A stretch of 64,000 nt of DNA from Bifidobacterium tibiigranuli (lineage in GTDB: Bacteria; Actinomycetota; Actinomycetes; Actinomycetales; Bifidobacteriaceae). The stretch covers positions 62,001 through 126,000 of the forward strand of contig NZ_QLZA01000006.1 of NCBI RefSeq assembly GCF_009371885.1, read 5' to 3'. Under the pieces are notes generated by a model, which was given only the letters and a program-made list of their open reading frames with translations, was not told the origin of the DNA and made no database searches. Shown piece after piece: positions 45,905 through 54,165 of the stretch (position 1 is its first letter; the number at the start of each line of letters is the position of its first letter). A program made the position numbers and the translations under genes.

Positions 45905-47542
45905 TTACTTGGTGATCTGCGCGTAGACAGGAACACCCTGCCAGTTCATCGCGAAGTTCTTGACGCCCTTCGCGGCCACACCGTTGTTGTTCATGTAGTA
46001 CAGCGGAATGGACGGCAGGTCGTTGAGGAGGATCTCCTGGGACTGCTGGTAGATCTTGTTGGCGGCGTCATTGGAAGGCGCGGCGTATGCCTTGGTCATG
46101 AGCTCGTCGAACTTCGGGTTCTTGTAGTCGCCGTCGTTCGAACCGTTGCCGTCAGCAGCAGCGGAATCGTAGAGCTGGTAGAGGTAGTTCTCCGGCGACG
46201 GATAGTCCGGCTGCCAGCCAGTGCGGAAGGCGCCCTTGATGGAGCGCTTGGTGATTGCGTCACGGAACTCCTGGAAGGTCGGCACCGGGCTGGTCGCCAC
46301 GTTGATGCCCAGATTGTTCTTCAGCTGGTTCACAACTGCGTCGTAGAACGGCTTGGCGCCGCCATCGGCGTTGAAGGAGAAGGTGAGCGTGCCGTCATAC
46401 TTGGAGATGGCGTCGGCCTGCTTCCACAGCTCCTGCGCCTTGGACTTGTTGAACTTGAGGTTCTCGTTGCCCGGAATCGAGTCCGAGTAGCCCGGGGTGA
46501 GCGGCGAGGTGAACTCGACGGCAGGGGTGTTGATGCCGTTCATGACCTTGGCGATCAGCGTCTTGCGGTCCAGAGCCATGGAGATGGCCTGGCGACGCAG
46601 CACGCCTTCTTTGGTCGTGGTATCGAAATGCGGCAGGTTCGACGGGATGGTGAAGGACTGGAAGACCGAACCCGGCTTGCTGTAGGCCTGCACGGTGGAA
46701 TCGGTCTTGAAGGTCTTGGTATCGGCCGCAGGCACAGTGTTCATCACATCGAGATTGCCACCCTGCACATCGGCGTAGCCGGCATCCGTGCTGGTGTAAT
46801 CGACAAGATCGACGCCATCGTTCTCCACCTTGACATTGCCCTTGTAATCAGGGTTCTTGACAACGGAGATGACCTTATTGTGGTCCCACTTCTTGAACTT
46901 GTAGGGGCCGTTGCCGACCGGGTTCTCGCCGAAGGCCTTCGGATCCTTGTAGAAGGACTCCGGAAGCGGCGCGAAGCCGCTGTAGCCGACCTTGACCGGG
47001 AAGGTCGCATCGGGCTGGTTCAGATCGACGGTGAAAGTGTGGTCGTCGACGACCTTAAGACCGGAGAGCTGCTCGTCGCCCTTGAGGGTCTTGGCATCCT
47101 GCAGCGCGTCATAGCCCGCGATCGAAGAGAAGAAGGAGGAGCACAGATAGGCGTTCTTCGCGTTCGCCGTGTAGCTCCACGCCTTGGTGAAGGACTGCGC
47201 GGTCACCGGCGTGCCGTCGGTGAATTTCCAGCCGTCCTTGATCTTGATGGTGTAGGTCTTGCCGCCATTGCTCGGCGTGATGGACTGGGCGACCTCGTTG
47301 GAGGGATCACCCTTGGCGTCGAAGGACACCAAGCGGGAGAAGAGCAGGTCAATGGCGCTACCCCCCCCTACCTCGTTGGTATTGCCTGGAATCAGCGGAT
47401 TCTGCGGCTCGGTGTTGTAGGACGAAATGATGACCGGGCCGTTGCTCTTGGATCCGGCATCACTGCCTGAGCCGCCGCAGCCGCTCAGCAGCATGGCAAA
47501 CGACAATGCCGCCGCTGCCAGGGCAAGCGCTTTCTTCTTCAT
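45905..47542 (-). CDS. oppA: oligopeptide-binding lipoprotein (SBP_bac_5)
   Basis: 545 residues with a lipoprotein signal (MKKKALALAAAALSFAMLLS, Cys in LSGCGG about residue 22). The family 5 extracellular solute-binding fold is clear from KDGWKFTDGTPVTAQSF, GNGPYKFKKWDHNKVI, LDRKTLIAKVMNG and the late LPSIPLYYMNN. Captures peptides on the cell surface for the permease genes downstream. AGGAG precedes ATG 47542. A strong terminator follows the gene. Confidence 0.94.
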   Translation of the reverse strand: MKKKALALAAAALSFAMLLSGCGGSGSDAGSKSNGPVIISSYNTEPQNPLIPGNTNEVGGGSAIDLLFSRLVSFDAKGDPSNEVAQSITPSNGGKTYTIKIKDGWKFTDGTPVTAQSFTKAWSYTANAKNAYLCSSFFSSIAGYDALQDAKTLKGDEQLSGLKVVDDHTFTVDLNQPDATFPVKVGYSGFAPLPESFYKDPKAFGENPVGNGPYKFKKWDHNKVISVVKNPDYKGNVKVENDGVDLVDYTSTDAGYADVQGGNLDVMNTVPAADTKTFKTDSTVQAYSKPGSVFQSFTIPSNLPHFDTTTKEGVLRRQAISMALDRKTLIAKVMNGINTPAVEFTSPLTPGYSDSIPGNENLKFNKSKAQELWKQADAISKYDGTLTFSFNADGGAKPFYDAVVNQLKNNLGINVATSPVPTFQEFRDAITKRSIKGAFRTGWQPDYPSPENYLYQLYDSAAADGNGSNDGDYKNPKFDELMTKAYAAPSNDAANKIYQQSQEILLNDLPSIPLYYMNNNGVAAKGVKNFAMNWQGVPVYAQITK

Positions 47543-48342
47543 AGATTTCTCCTATTCAGTAGTGTGCAAGGACGCCGAAGCATCCCCGCTTCATGCAAAA
47601 AGGCCGCATACTGCCCACCTCTCTGCTGATCGCATTCCATTCTTGTACTCATGCCGGTAAATTGCAATCGCCCTCGCAAAATCCACGCAGAGCCGTGTTC
47701 GCGGCATATTCGCAGAGATCATGAAGCGCATGTGCACTGAGATTTCAATATATTTCCAGCATGTGGACGCCTTAGGCAATCGGTGCCGGGACTCGCATTG
47801 CGGAGAAAATACGGCGGCGCTGATGTTACGAACGCGTTAATTTATGGGCAATGCACGGGGTTTCGCGGCTGAACGCGCGGTGAACACGTCTCGCGCTATG
47901 TGCCACTATGCGTCTCTATGCACTTGAAGACAGCGGGGTAACTGGCAGGAAAAAGCCACTGGCAGCGCGTCAGCGTCGTTTTCGTTCCAGTACTCCCAAA
48001 GCAACTGGCAGTACAAGGCCGCTTGCTGATGGAACAAAGGCACACCTTCATGCTTAGCGTCCGTTTTGTAGCGCTAACTACGTCCTGACGCTACAATCCG
48101 GACGCTAACGAAGCCTTACAGACCGTTTTGTAGCGCCCGGTCATGGACGGACGCTACAAAACGGACGCACATCGCCAGTAGTCCACCCAACTGGCAGGAA
48201 TTGCGCCGCCGTCCCTGAACTCTGTCTTGTTTGAGACATTAATGCGCGATAAAAGGCATAAATGAGACAGAGTTCAAGTATCTGGAAGATCTTTTGCAGC
48301 ACTCCGCGCCGCAGCGTATCAATGCAGCCTACGGCACAATGC
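47543..48342. repeat. intergenic repeat region, locus 3 (48.1 kb)
   Basis: 800 bp with no convincing gene. 48058-48167 holds four arms in alternating orientation: CGTCCGTTTTGTAGCG (48058), CGCTACAATCCGGACG (48089), ACCGTTTTGTAGCG (48122) and CGCTACAAAACGGACG (48152), with centres 31, 31 and 32 bp apart and a 62-bp period. ACTGGCAG occurs at 47941, 47958, 48004 and 48190, with inverted CCAGT copies at 47987 and 48174. The stretch 47543-47930 should hold the oppA promoter, but I see no distinct element there. Confidence 0.78.
48216..48276. terminator. inverted repeat downstream of xerC
   Basis: TGAACTCTGTCT and AGACAGAGTTCA form perfect 12-bp arms around a loop of about 37 bases that contains further symmetry (GAGACATTAATG, ATAAATGAGAC). 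It lies just past the xerC stop. No T-run; function uncertain. Confidence 0.5.
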
Positions 48343-49617
48343 TTATGCGCGCGGGAAGGCCTGGCCGTAGCGCGCCTTGAGCTGCTCGATGGAGACATGC
48401 GTGTAGCGCTGCGTCGTGCTCAGGGAGGAATGCCCCAGCATCTCCTGCACCTCGCGCAGGTCCGCTCCCCCGTCGAGCATATGGGTCGCCGCGCTGTGGC
48501 GCAGGGCGTGCGGGGCGATATCCGGCACACCGGCCTCGCGCGAGCGCTCATGGACGATGCTGCGGGCGATGCGCTGGTCGAGCCTGGCCGAACGCGCGCC
48601 GAGAAACAGCGCTTGCCCCGAGTCTTTGCTCTGCAGCGCCGGTCTGCCCTGCGCAATCCATGACCGCAGCGCGCGCGAAGCTGGCTCGCCGAAAGGAACC
48701 ACGCGCTGCTTATTGCCTTTGCCGGTGACCTTGAACGTACGATTGGCGAAGCTCACGTCGCCAACGTCCAGGCCGACCAGCTCCGCCACGCGGATGCCGG
48801 TGGCGTAGAGCGTTTCCATAATGGCCGCATCGCGCAGCGTCAAGGCGTGCTGACGTGCGTCGGCTTTATCGCGTTGTTTGGTGTGGCGGCTGTCGTGTGC
48901 GGCAGGCGTGCGTCGTCGCTTGGCATAAGAGCCCGGCTGCTGCGTCTGGTCAGATTGGGACTGCTGAAGACCGTCGGAGACTGGCTCCTGCGTGTTCTGC
49001 GCCTCTTGTGCGGCCTGCGCCTTCGAACTGTCTCGCCTGTCACCGTTTTCGGCAGCGGCATCCTCCTCGACCGTCTCCATCAGGCGCTGCGCCTGCGACT
49101 CGTTGAGCACCGTAGGCAGCACGTCAGGTATCTTCGGCGTCATCAGCGCCGCCGCAGGATCCGTGGCAATCACATCATGCTCATGCGCCCAAGCGAAGAA
49201 CCCACGCACCGCAACGGTTTTGCGCGCCATGCTCGAACGTGCATGCGAGCGCGATTCGGCGGCCAGCCACGAGCGCAGATCCTCGATGGTCACCTCGTCA
49301 AGCCGCTGCGTGCCGCGCAGAGAGAGCAGATGAAGGCATGCGGTGATATCTGCGGCATAGGCCTTCAAGGTATTCGCGCTCACGCCGCGATTCGCGCGCA
49401 TATAGGTCAGATATCGGCGCATTTCGTCGGCTGCGAGGCTGTTTGCAGATGTGTCGGTTGCGGATGCCGCTGCGATTGCGGATGCGAGCGAGCCAGCAGA
49501 TACATCGTTACGTTGCGCGTGAGCCGCCCCGCCGCCCACGCTGCTAACTGCACTACCGTCAATGCTCATCGCCACACCCGAATCCAAACCATGCCCTGCC
49601 ATTGCCTCATGGACCAA
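48343..49617 (-). CDS. xerC: tyrosine recombinase XerC
   Basis: 424 residues if read from TTG 49617 (AAGGCGAG just upstream); ATG 49602 and 49569 are alternatives. SAM-like core-binding domain (about 62-165), then the catalytic domain with R276, K300/303, H370, R373, H396 and Y405 (GIRVAEL, GKGNKQR, HALRHS, LGHSS, TQRYTHV). The YGQAFPRA ending is XerC-like. An insertion of about 65 Gln/Ser/Arg-rich residues (about 190-256) separates the two domains. It resolves chromosome dimers at dif with XerD, which is not in this window. Confidence 0.9.
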   Translation of the reverse strand: MVHEAMAGHGLDSGVAMSIDGSAVSSVGGGAAHAQRNDVSAGSLASAIAAASATDTSANSLAADEMRRYLTYMRANRGVSANTLKAYAADITACLHLLSLRGTQRLDEVTIEDLRSWLAAESRSHARSSMARKTVAVRGFFAWAHEHDVIATDPAAALMTPKIPDVLPTVLNESQAQRLMETVEEDAAAENGDRRDSSKAQAAQEAQNTQEPVSDGLQQSQSDQTQQPGSYAKRRRTPAAHDSRHTKQRDKADARQHALTLRDAAIMETLYATGIRVAELVGLDVGDVSFANRTFKVTGKGNKQRVVPFGEPASRALRSWIAQGRPALQSKDSGQALFLGARSARLDQRIARSIVHERSREAGVPDIAPHALRHSAATHMLDGGADLREVQEMLGHSSLSTTQRYTHVSIEQLKARYGQAFPRA

Positions 49618-49946
49618 TTATCTCGCCTTGCCCAGCATATCGCAGCATCCGCTGCCGCTCGGCGCTCTCTACTCGGCGCTGTCCGCTAGGCTCGATCCAC
49701 CCGTTTTTATCCACTAATCTGCCATAACGCAGTCTCAGCCGCGCCCGCCGCTACCGTGTCCTTCCATGCCATGACCACGACCAAATGCCATAACCCTTGA
49801 TTTGGTGTATTCTCAGCAGCCTCGTTACCCTTGATTTGGTGTATTTTCAGCTCACTCATTACTCTTGATTTGGTGTATTATAGAGCTATCAGTAACCCTT
49901 GATTTCGTGTAAAACTCAGTAATTGCAAGGTTTTTAAGGACATGGC
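49618..49946. other. AT-richer gap upstream of the ATPase gene
   Basis: 329 bp without a gene. The left half (49618-49790) shows nothing distinct; the right half holds the four-copy direct repeat at 49791-49913. Confidence 0.6.
49791..49913. repeat. four direct repeats of 21 bp at exact 34-bp period
   Basis: Copies start at 49791, 49825, 49859 and 49893. Core ACCCTTGATTTGGTGTAT is identical in the first two; the third has T for C at one position, and the fourth ends TTTCGTGTAAA. The 13-base spacers differ. The last copy ends 33 bp before the ATPase start. Operator-like or iteron-like array. Confidence 0.92.
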
Positions 49947-51317
49947 ATGACAAGCATATTTGAGCGTAAAGCATATCAGCGTTTGGTCGAGTGGAAGAAT
50001 ACCGCCAAAGGCTCCACTGCCATGCTGATCGAAGGCGCACGTCGCGTGGGCAAAAGCACCGTGGCTGAGGAATTCGGACGAGAGAACTATTCCTCTACAA
50101 TCGTCATCGATTTCGCTCAGGCACCAGATGATGTCCTCGGCTTCTTTCGAGACCTACGCAACGATCTTGACACGTTTTTCATGTATCTCTCCGCGTTTTA
50201 CGACATCGAGCTGCATGAGCGGGATAGCCTTATCATCTTCGATGAGGTGCAGCTCTACCCCAAGGCGCGGGAGTCCATCAAACAGCTGGTGGCTGATGGC
50301 CGTTATGACTATGTCGAGACCGGCTCGCTGGTGTCCATCCGCGAATCCGTGTCGGGCATCCTCATACCTTCCGAAGAGGACTCGATGCGTATGAATCCTA
50401 TGGATTTTGACGAATTCCTCTGGGCTATGGGGGAAAAACCACTATCCGCGGTAATCGGCAATGCCTTCACTGAGCAGAAGGCCTTGCCGGAATCCTTGCA
50501 CAGCAAGGCTCTGCGGCTGTTTCGTGAATACATGCTGGTTGGCGGCATGCCGCAAGCAGTGTCCGCCTATATCGAGACACATGATTTCGGCGCAGTTGAC
50601 AAAGCCAAGCGACTGATTCTCAAACTGTACCGTGAAGATATCGTCAAGCACGGCGGTTCGGACCGTCGTCGAGTGACACGCATCTTCGATAATCTCGTTG
50701 GTCAGCTTTCGAAAAAGGAAAAGAAATTCAATATCACTGCTCTGGGAGGCAACGCCAAAAGCAGGGACTATGATGACGCATTTTTCTGGCTGTCCGATGC
50801 ATTCATAACCAACGACTGCTTCAACTCGACTGATCCGAGCGCAGGGCTGAGCATCAGCGAAGACCACGCCACCGTCAAATGCTACATGGCCGATACTGGC
50901 CTGCTGGTCACACTCGCCCTGGCAAATGCCGATGTGACCGGTAACAGCATATATCGCGACATTCTGCTCGGTCGCATATCAATCAATGAAGGCATGCTCA
51001 CCGAAAATATTGTGGCGCAGCTGCTGCGCGCAAGTGGGCATAGGCTGTTTTTCTATTCGCGCAGCGACCGCAAGAACACTGCGAATCGTATGGAAATAGA
51101 CTTTCTCATTGTCGAGCCATATCGAAACGCCGCCCTCAAATCGAGAGTCAGCCCTATCGAAGTCAAATCATCAGCACACTACACCACCAGATCGTTGGAC
51201 AAGTTCAAAGACAAGTTTGGCAAGCAAGTCAGCGTACGATACGTGCTGCACCCTAAGGCTTTGTCAGTCGAGGGCGATGTAGTGCGTTTGCCGCTATACA
51301 TGGCCGGACAGCTCTAA
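49947..51317 (+). CDS. AAA-family ATPase with C-terminal DUF4143 (nuclease-like) domain
   Basis: 456 residues. N-terminal AAA_14: Walker A EGARRVGKST (about 29-38), Walker B LIIFDEVQLYP (about 94-104), sensor-like VETGSLVSI. C-terminal DUF4143 has a PD-(D/E)xK-like pattern, EIDFLIVEP followed by PIEVKSS. These proteins are common, multi-copy and poorly characterised in gut bacteria. AAGGA precedes ATG 49947. Base composition is lower in GC than neighbours and the gene stands alone behind a repeat array, suggesting horizontal spread. Function unknown; nuclease activity is an inference. Confidence 0.85.
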   Translation: MTSIFERKAYQRLVEWKNTAKGSTAMLIEGARRVGKSTVAEEFGRENYSSTIVIDFAQAPDDVLGFFRDLRNDLDTFFMYLSAFYDIELHERDSLIIFDEVQLYPKARESIKQLVADGRYDYVETGSLVSIRESVSGILIPSEEDSMRMNPMDFDEFLWAMGEKPLSAVIGNAFTEQKALPESLHSKALRLFREYMLVGGMPQAVSAYIETHDFGAVDKAKRLILKLYREDIVKHGGSDRRRVTRIFDNLVGQLSKKEKKFNITALGGNAKSRDYDDAFFWLSDAFITNDCFNSTDPSAGLSISEDHATVKCYMADTGLLVTLALANADVTGNSIYRDILLGRISINEGMLTENIVAQLLRASGHRLFFYSRSDRKNTANRMEIDFLIVEPYRNAALKSRVSPIEVKSSAHYTTRSLDKFKDKFGKQVSVRYVLHPKALSVEGDVVRLPLYMAGQL

Positions 51318-51451
51318 AAAAGAATACCAAAGGAACCGGCGACGTCTCCAAGCGACATGCTGCGTCGTAGCCGACTACGCTTGGTGGCGATTGTTGTTCC
51401 AGTCTGTTTCTGCTTCGCAATGTTTCACAATATCGCATAGAAAGGGTGCAT

Positions 51452-51721
51452 ATGCCGATACCGCAGCACATACCAGCCGGAGCACGGATTGTGGTGCGCG
51501 TCTATGACGGCGTGGATGGCCAGGACGGCCGCATGAAGTTTCGCGATTATATCGGCTACGTCCGTTCGTGGGATGGGCAACGCCTCGAACTGACCCGCGA
51601 TGCGGCGGCCAACGGGTCTCGCCCCGAGCAGGAGGTGAGCCTCGAAGCCGACACAATCGTAACGGTCAAGCCGATTCCCGAGCGGCGGGGGCAACGCGGG
51701 AGTCGGGCGGTCAAGCCCTGA
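51452..51721 (+). CDS. small SH3-like domain protein, family not certain
   Basis: 89 residues from ATG 51452 (MPIPQHIPAG) behind AAAGGG. IPAGARIVVRVYDG, RDYIGYVRSWDGQRLELTRD and ADTIVTVKPIPER resemble the N-terminal SH3-like barrel found in some actinobacterial acetyltransferases, here as a stand-alone protein. I recall a bifidobacterial DUF of this kind but cannot confirm the number. Probably cytoplasmic. Ends at a palindromic array. Confidence 0.6.
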   Translation: MPIPQHIPAGARIVVRVYDGVDGQDGRMKFRDYIGYVRSWDGQRLELTRDAAANGSRPEQEVSLEADTIVTVKPIPERRGQRGSRAVKP

Positions 51722-51949
51722 GACGCCCCTCCCCTCCCGAATCCTTGATGCCCCTTTTGTGACGCTGGCTGCGAGTACAAGTCGCGAAAGGGGCACTGTC
51801 AGCGTCATCATGCCCCTTTTGTGACGCCTACTGCGAATTAGCGTCACGAAAGGGGCAGTGTCAACACCGTCATGCCCTTTTTGTGACGCAAACCTAGGGA
51901 TTAGCGTCACAAAAGGGGCAGCGGCGGTGGACGCTACTTCGACTGGCGG
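51722..51949. repeat. intergenic alternating repeat array, locus 4 (51.8 kb)
   Basis: Three tandem hairpin units with left arms TGCCCCTTTTGTGACGC at 51749 and 51811 and a one-base variant at 51873, exactly 62 bp apart. Inverted arms end at 51795, 51857 and 51920. All six arms alternate in orientation with centres about 31 bp apart. Apart from two loop-proximal pairs in unit 1, the mismatches are T opposite G, i.e. G-U wobbles if the plus strand is transcribed. Lies between convergent genes; no U-tract. Confidence 0.9.
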
Positions 51950-52984
51950 TCAGATTATCGGCTGGCGGCGAATCGTAACGCGGCGATCATCGAGGAAGCG
52001 CGTAATTCGCTCCCCCTGCTTCGCTGATTCCAGCAGCTCGCTCTGCCAACGGGCAGGGTCGATATCGAGCGTGGTCTCATGCAATTGGCTCTCGCCCTGC
52101 ACAGTCTGCTTACCTCGCGCGGTCTGTGCCTTGAAATCGCGGAACGACTGGCCTGCGGAGAAAAACTCAGCAATGGCGGCCTCGGCGTCACCGTGCACAC
52201 CGTCATCATGCTGCAGGTCGTCGGCGAATGCAAGCAGCCGCGCGGCCATGCTGCGCAGCAAGACTTCGACATTCGTACGGTCCTCGTCGATCATCGCACG
52301 GGTACGATTCGGGTCGGTCAGCGCCACCCTGGTCATGTCGCGCCAACTGCCAGCGGCGAGCGCGGCGGCGATATTGCGCTCGGGGCTGGCGCACAGCTCG
52401 TTGATCATCGCGGTGGCGACGGCATGCGGCATATGGGAGATCAGCGCGGCGGCGCGATCATGCGTCGCATCGTCAAGCACGATGAGCTCGTTGCCTAAGC
52501 CATTGGTGATGAACCGGGCGACATCAGCGAAACGCCGGTATTCGGTGTCGGCGTCGACGGTAATGGCCCACAATGCACCGTCGTACAGCGCCGGGTCGGA
52601 AGCCTCGAATCCGGAATGCTCGTTGCCTGCCATCGGGTGCGCGCCGACATAGCAGCCGCCCAAACCAGCCTGAGACACCTGCTCACGCACCATGCCTTTG
52701 ACGCTGCCCACATCACTCAGCGTGGTCACATCCGGGTCGATGGCCGGGGCGAGACGCGCGAGAATACTCGGCATAGCCTTGAGCGGGTTGCAGAGGATAA
52801 GCAGCTCCGGCCTGGCCTGCGCCAAGCCTTCCAAGGTCTCCACGCATTGGATGCCGTCGCGGCGAGCGGTCTCGTATGGCCTGGGAGTATGGTTCCACGC
52901 CAGCACCTCATACCCGCGGGCGGCGGCGCGACGCGCGAGCGACCCGCCGATCAGTCCAAGGCCGACGATGCCGATTGAAGTCAC
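51950..52984 (-). CDS. tyrA: prephenate dehydrogenase
   Basis: 344 residues from GTG 52984. Rossmann motif GIVGLGLIGGSLARR at the N-terminus, then SDVGSVKG, GAHPMAGNEHSGFEAS and HDRAAALISHMPH, the conserved TyrA blocks. It oxidatively decarboxylates prephenate to 4-hydroxyphenylpyruvate for tyrosine synthesis. The GTG overlaps the pheA stop as GTGA; GAGGAGAG is about 13 bases upstream. GTG 52987 is an equal alternative. A C-terminal extension of about 40 residues follows the catalytic domain. Confidence 0.93.
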   Translation of the reverse strand: MTSIGIVGLGLIGGSLARRAAARGYEVLAWNHTPRPYETARRDGIQCVETLEGLAQARPELLILCNPLKAMPSILARLAPAIDPDVTTLSDVGSVKGMVREQVSQAGLGGCYVGAHPMAGNEHSGFEASDPALYDGALWAITVDADTEYRRFADVARFITNGLGNELIVLDDATHDRAAALISHMPHAVATAMINELCASPERNIAAALAAGSWRDMTRVALTDPNRTRAMIDEDRTNVEVLLRSMAARLLAFADDLQHDDGVHGDAEAAIAEFFSAGQSFRDFKAQTARGKQTVQGESQLHETTLDIDPARWQSELLESAKQGERITRFLDDRRVTIRRQPII

Positions 52985-54165
52985 CACAGCAATTCTCTCC
53001 TCGTGGCAGCAGTATGCTGCCAATCGTCCGTATGCGCCGTGCGGCGGGTTTGCGCAGCCACCTCATGCGTTGTTTCGGCTGATTCGCCTTGCACGCCGTC
53101 GCCTGGCATTGCATCGGCTGACATCGTACCCGTAGCAACGTGCACTCCCCCAGTCGGCAGCATCCATGCATCGACCGGCGGATTCGGGCGTTCGCGGCGC
53201 GGGTAGACGGCCAGCGTCTTGACCCAGTCGCCGTGGCTGACCACTTCAGCAAGCACTTCGCGCAGCGAATCCTGCCACGGCGCGGCATCGATGGTGGCGA
53301 TGAAGATGTAGGTGCCGTCGTGGCCCTTGATGGGGCGCGAGATGAAGCTGGTCATGTTCAGCCCTGCGTCGCGCAGCACGTCGAGCAGATTCGCCAGCAC
53401 GCCCGGCCCAGTGCTCAACGGGATGAACGCGATAATACTTTCGAATTCGGCTACGCCCTGCACTCTGGCCGCCTGCAGCAGATCGGGAGCCTCATCACGA
53501 GGGCCAAGCATCAGGAACTCCGTGCGTGCGCCCTGATAATCCTGCACCTGCGCAGCAAAGGTGTGCAGGCCGTACAGCGGCCCGCAGATAGCCGGTCCCA
53601 GCGCGATTTGCCCCGGTTTGAGGTCGCGGCACGCGGCGGCATTGGAGGTCGCCGGAACCGGCAGCAGCTGGTATTGCTCGATGAAATGGCGGCATTGCGC
53701 CAATCCATGCGGGTGGGCGCTGACTTCCAGACGTGCTAGGGCGTCGACGTTGGGCATCGCGGAAACGGCATGCTCTTCATGAGTCTGCCCATTGCGCGTC
53801 ACATCCTCTGATACCGCAACTGAATCGGCGGCAACGGGCGACATGTGAGACACGGTCGAATCGCCCGCAAGCGTGAAGGCGTCAAAGCTGATGTCAACGC
53901 CGATACGCGCGAAACCCGCCACCCCCTGAACGTCGATCAGCGCGTCAAGGTTGGGGACCACGTACCCCTCGACGTTGTTCTCCCAGGCGATGACGCCCCA
54001 TCCCCGGCCGCCTTGCACCATGCGAATGATCGCAGGCACGTCTTCGGCAGCGATGAGCTCGGTGCCCTCGGGCGCATACGCCTGTAACGCCCGTTCGGCG
54101 TCGGCTGCCGCCTGATGGGTGAAGGTGCCCTGCGGCCCCAGATAGTACAGTGCCTGCTTTGCCAT
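52981..54165 (-). CDS. pheA: prephenate dehydratase
   Basis: 394 residues from ATG 54165. PDT domain: YYLGPQGTFTHQAA, IAWENNVEGYVVPNLDAL, SAHPHGLAQCRHF, ATSNAAACRDL, GPAICGPLYGL. ACT domain: GPGVLANLLDVLRDAGLN, then TSFISRPIKG, which binds Phe in relatives. The catalytic TRF triad reads T-E-F in GARTEFLML, and ENS reads ENN. About 35 extra residues sit near 105-140, and a long tail follows ACT. Converts prephenate to phenylpyruvate. ATG shares one base with the upstream stop (TGATG); coupled with tyrA downstream. Confidence 0.9.
   Translation of the reverse strand: MAKQALYYLGPQGTFTHQAAADAERALQAYAPEGTELIAAEDVPAIIRMVQGGRGWGVIAWENNVEGYVVPNLDALIDVQGVAGFARIGVDISFDAFTLAGDSTVSHMSPVAADSVAVSEDVTRNGQTHEEHAVSAMPNVDALARLEVSAHPHGLAQCRHFIEQYQLLPVPATSNAAACRDLKPGQIALGPAICGPLYGLHTFAAQVQDYQGARTEFLMLGPRDEAPDLLQAARVQGVAEFESIIAFIPLSTGPGVLANLLDVLRDAGLNMTSFISRPIKGHDGTYIFIATIDAAPWQDSLREVLAEVVSHGDWVKTLAVYPRRERPNPPVDAWMLPTGGVHVATGTMSADAMPGDGVQGESAETTHEVAAQTRRTAHTDDWQHTAATRRELLW

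Noticed and set aside
49791-49913. CRISPR array
   Set aside because: Repeats of 21 bp with 13-bp spacers are too short, only four copies exist, and no cas gene is present.
49852-50040. 62-codon minus-strand frame over the repeat array
   Set aside because: No ribosome site; it overlaps the direct repeats and the 5' end of the ATPase gene.
51749-51920. CRISPR array or plain terminators
   Set aside because: Arms alternate in orientation, spacers are about 14 bp, and there is no T-run after any hairpin.
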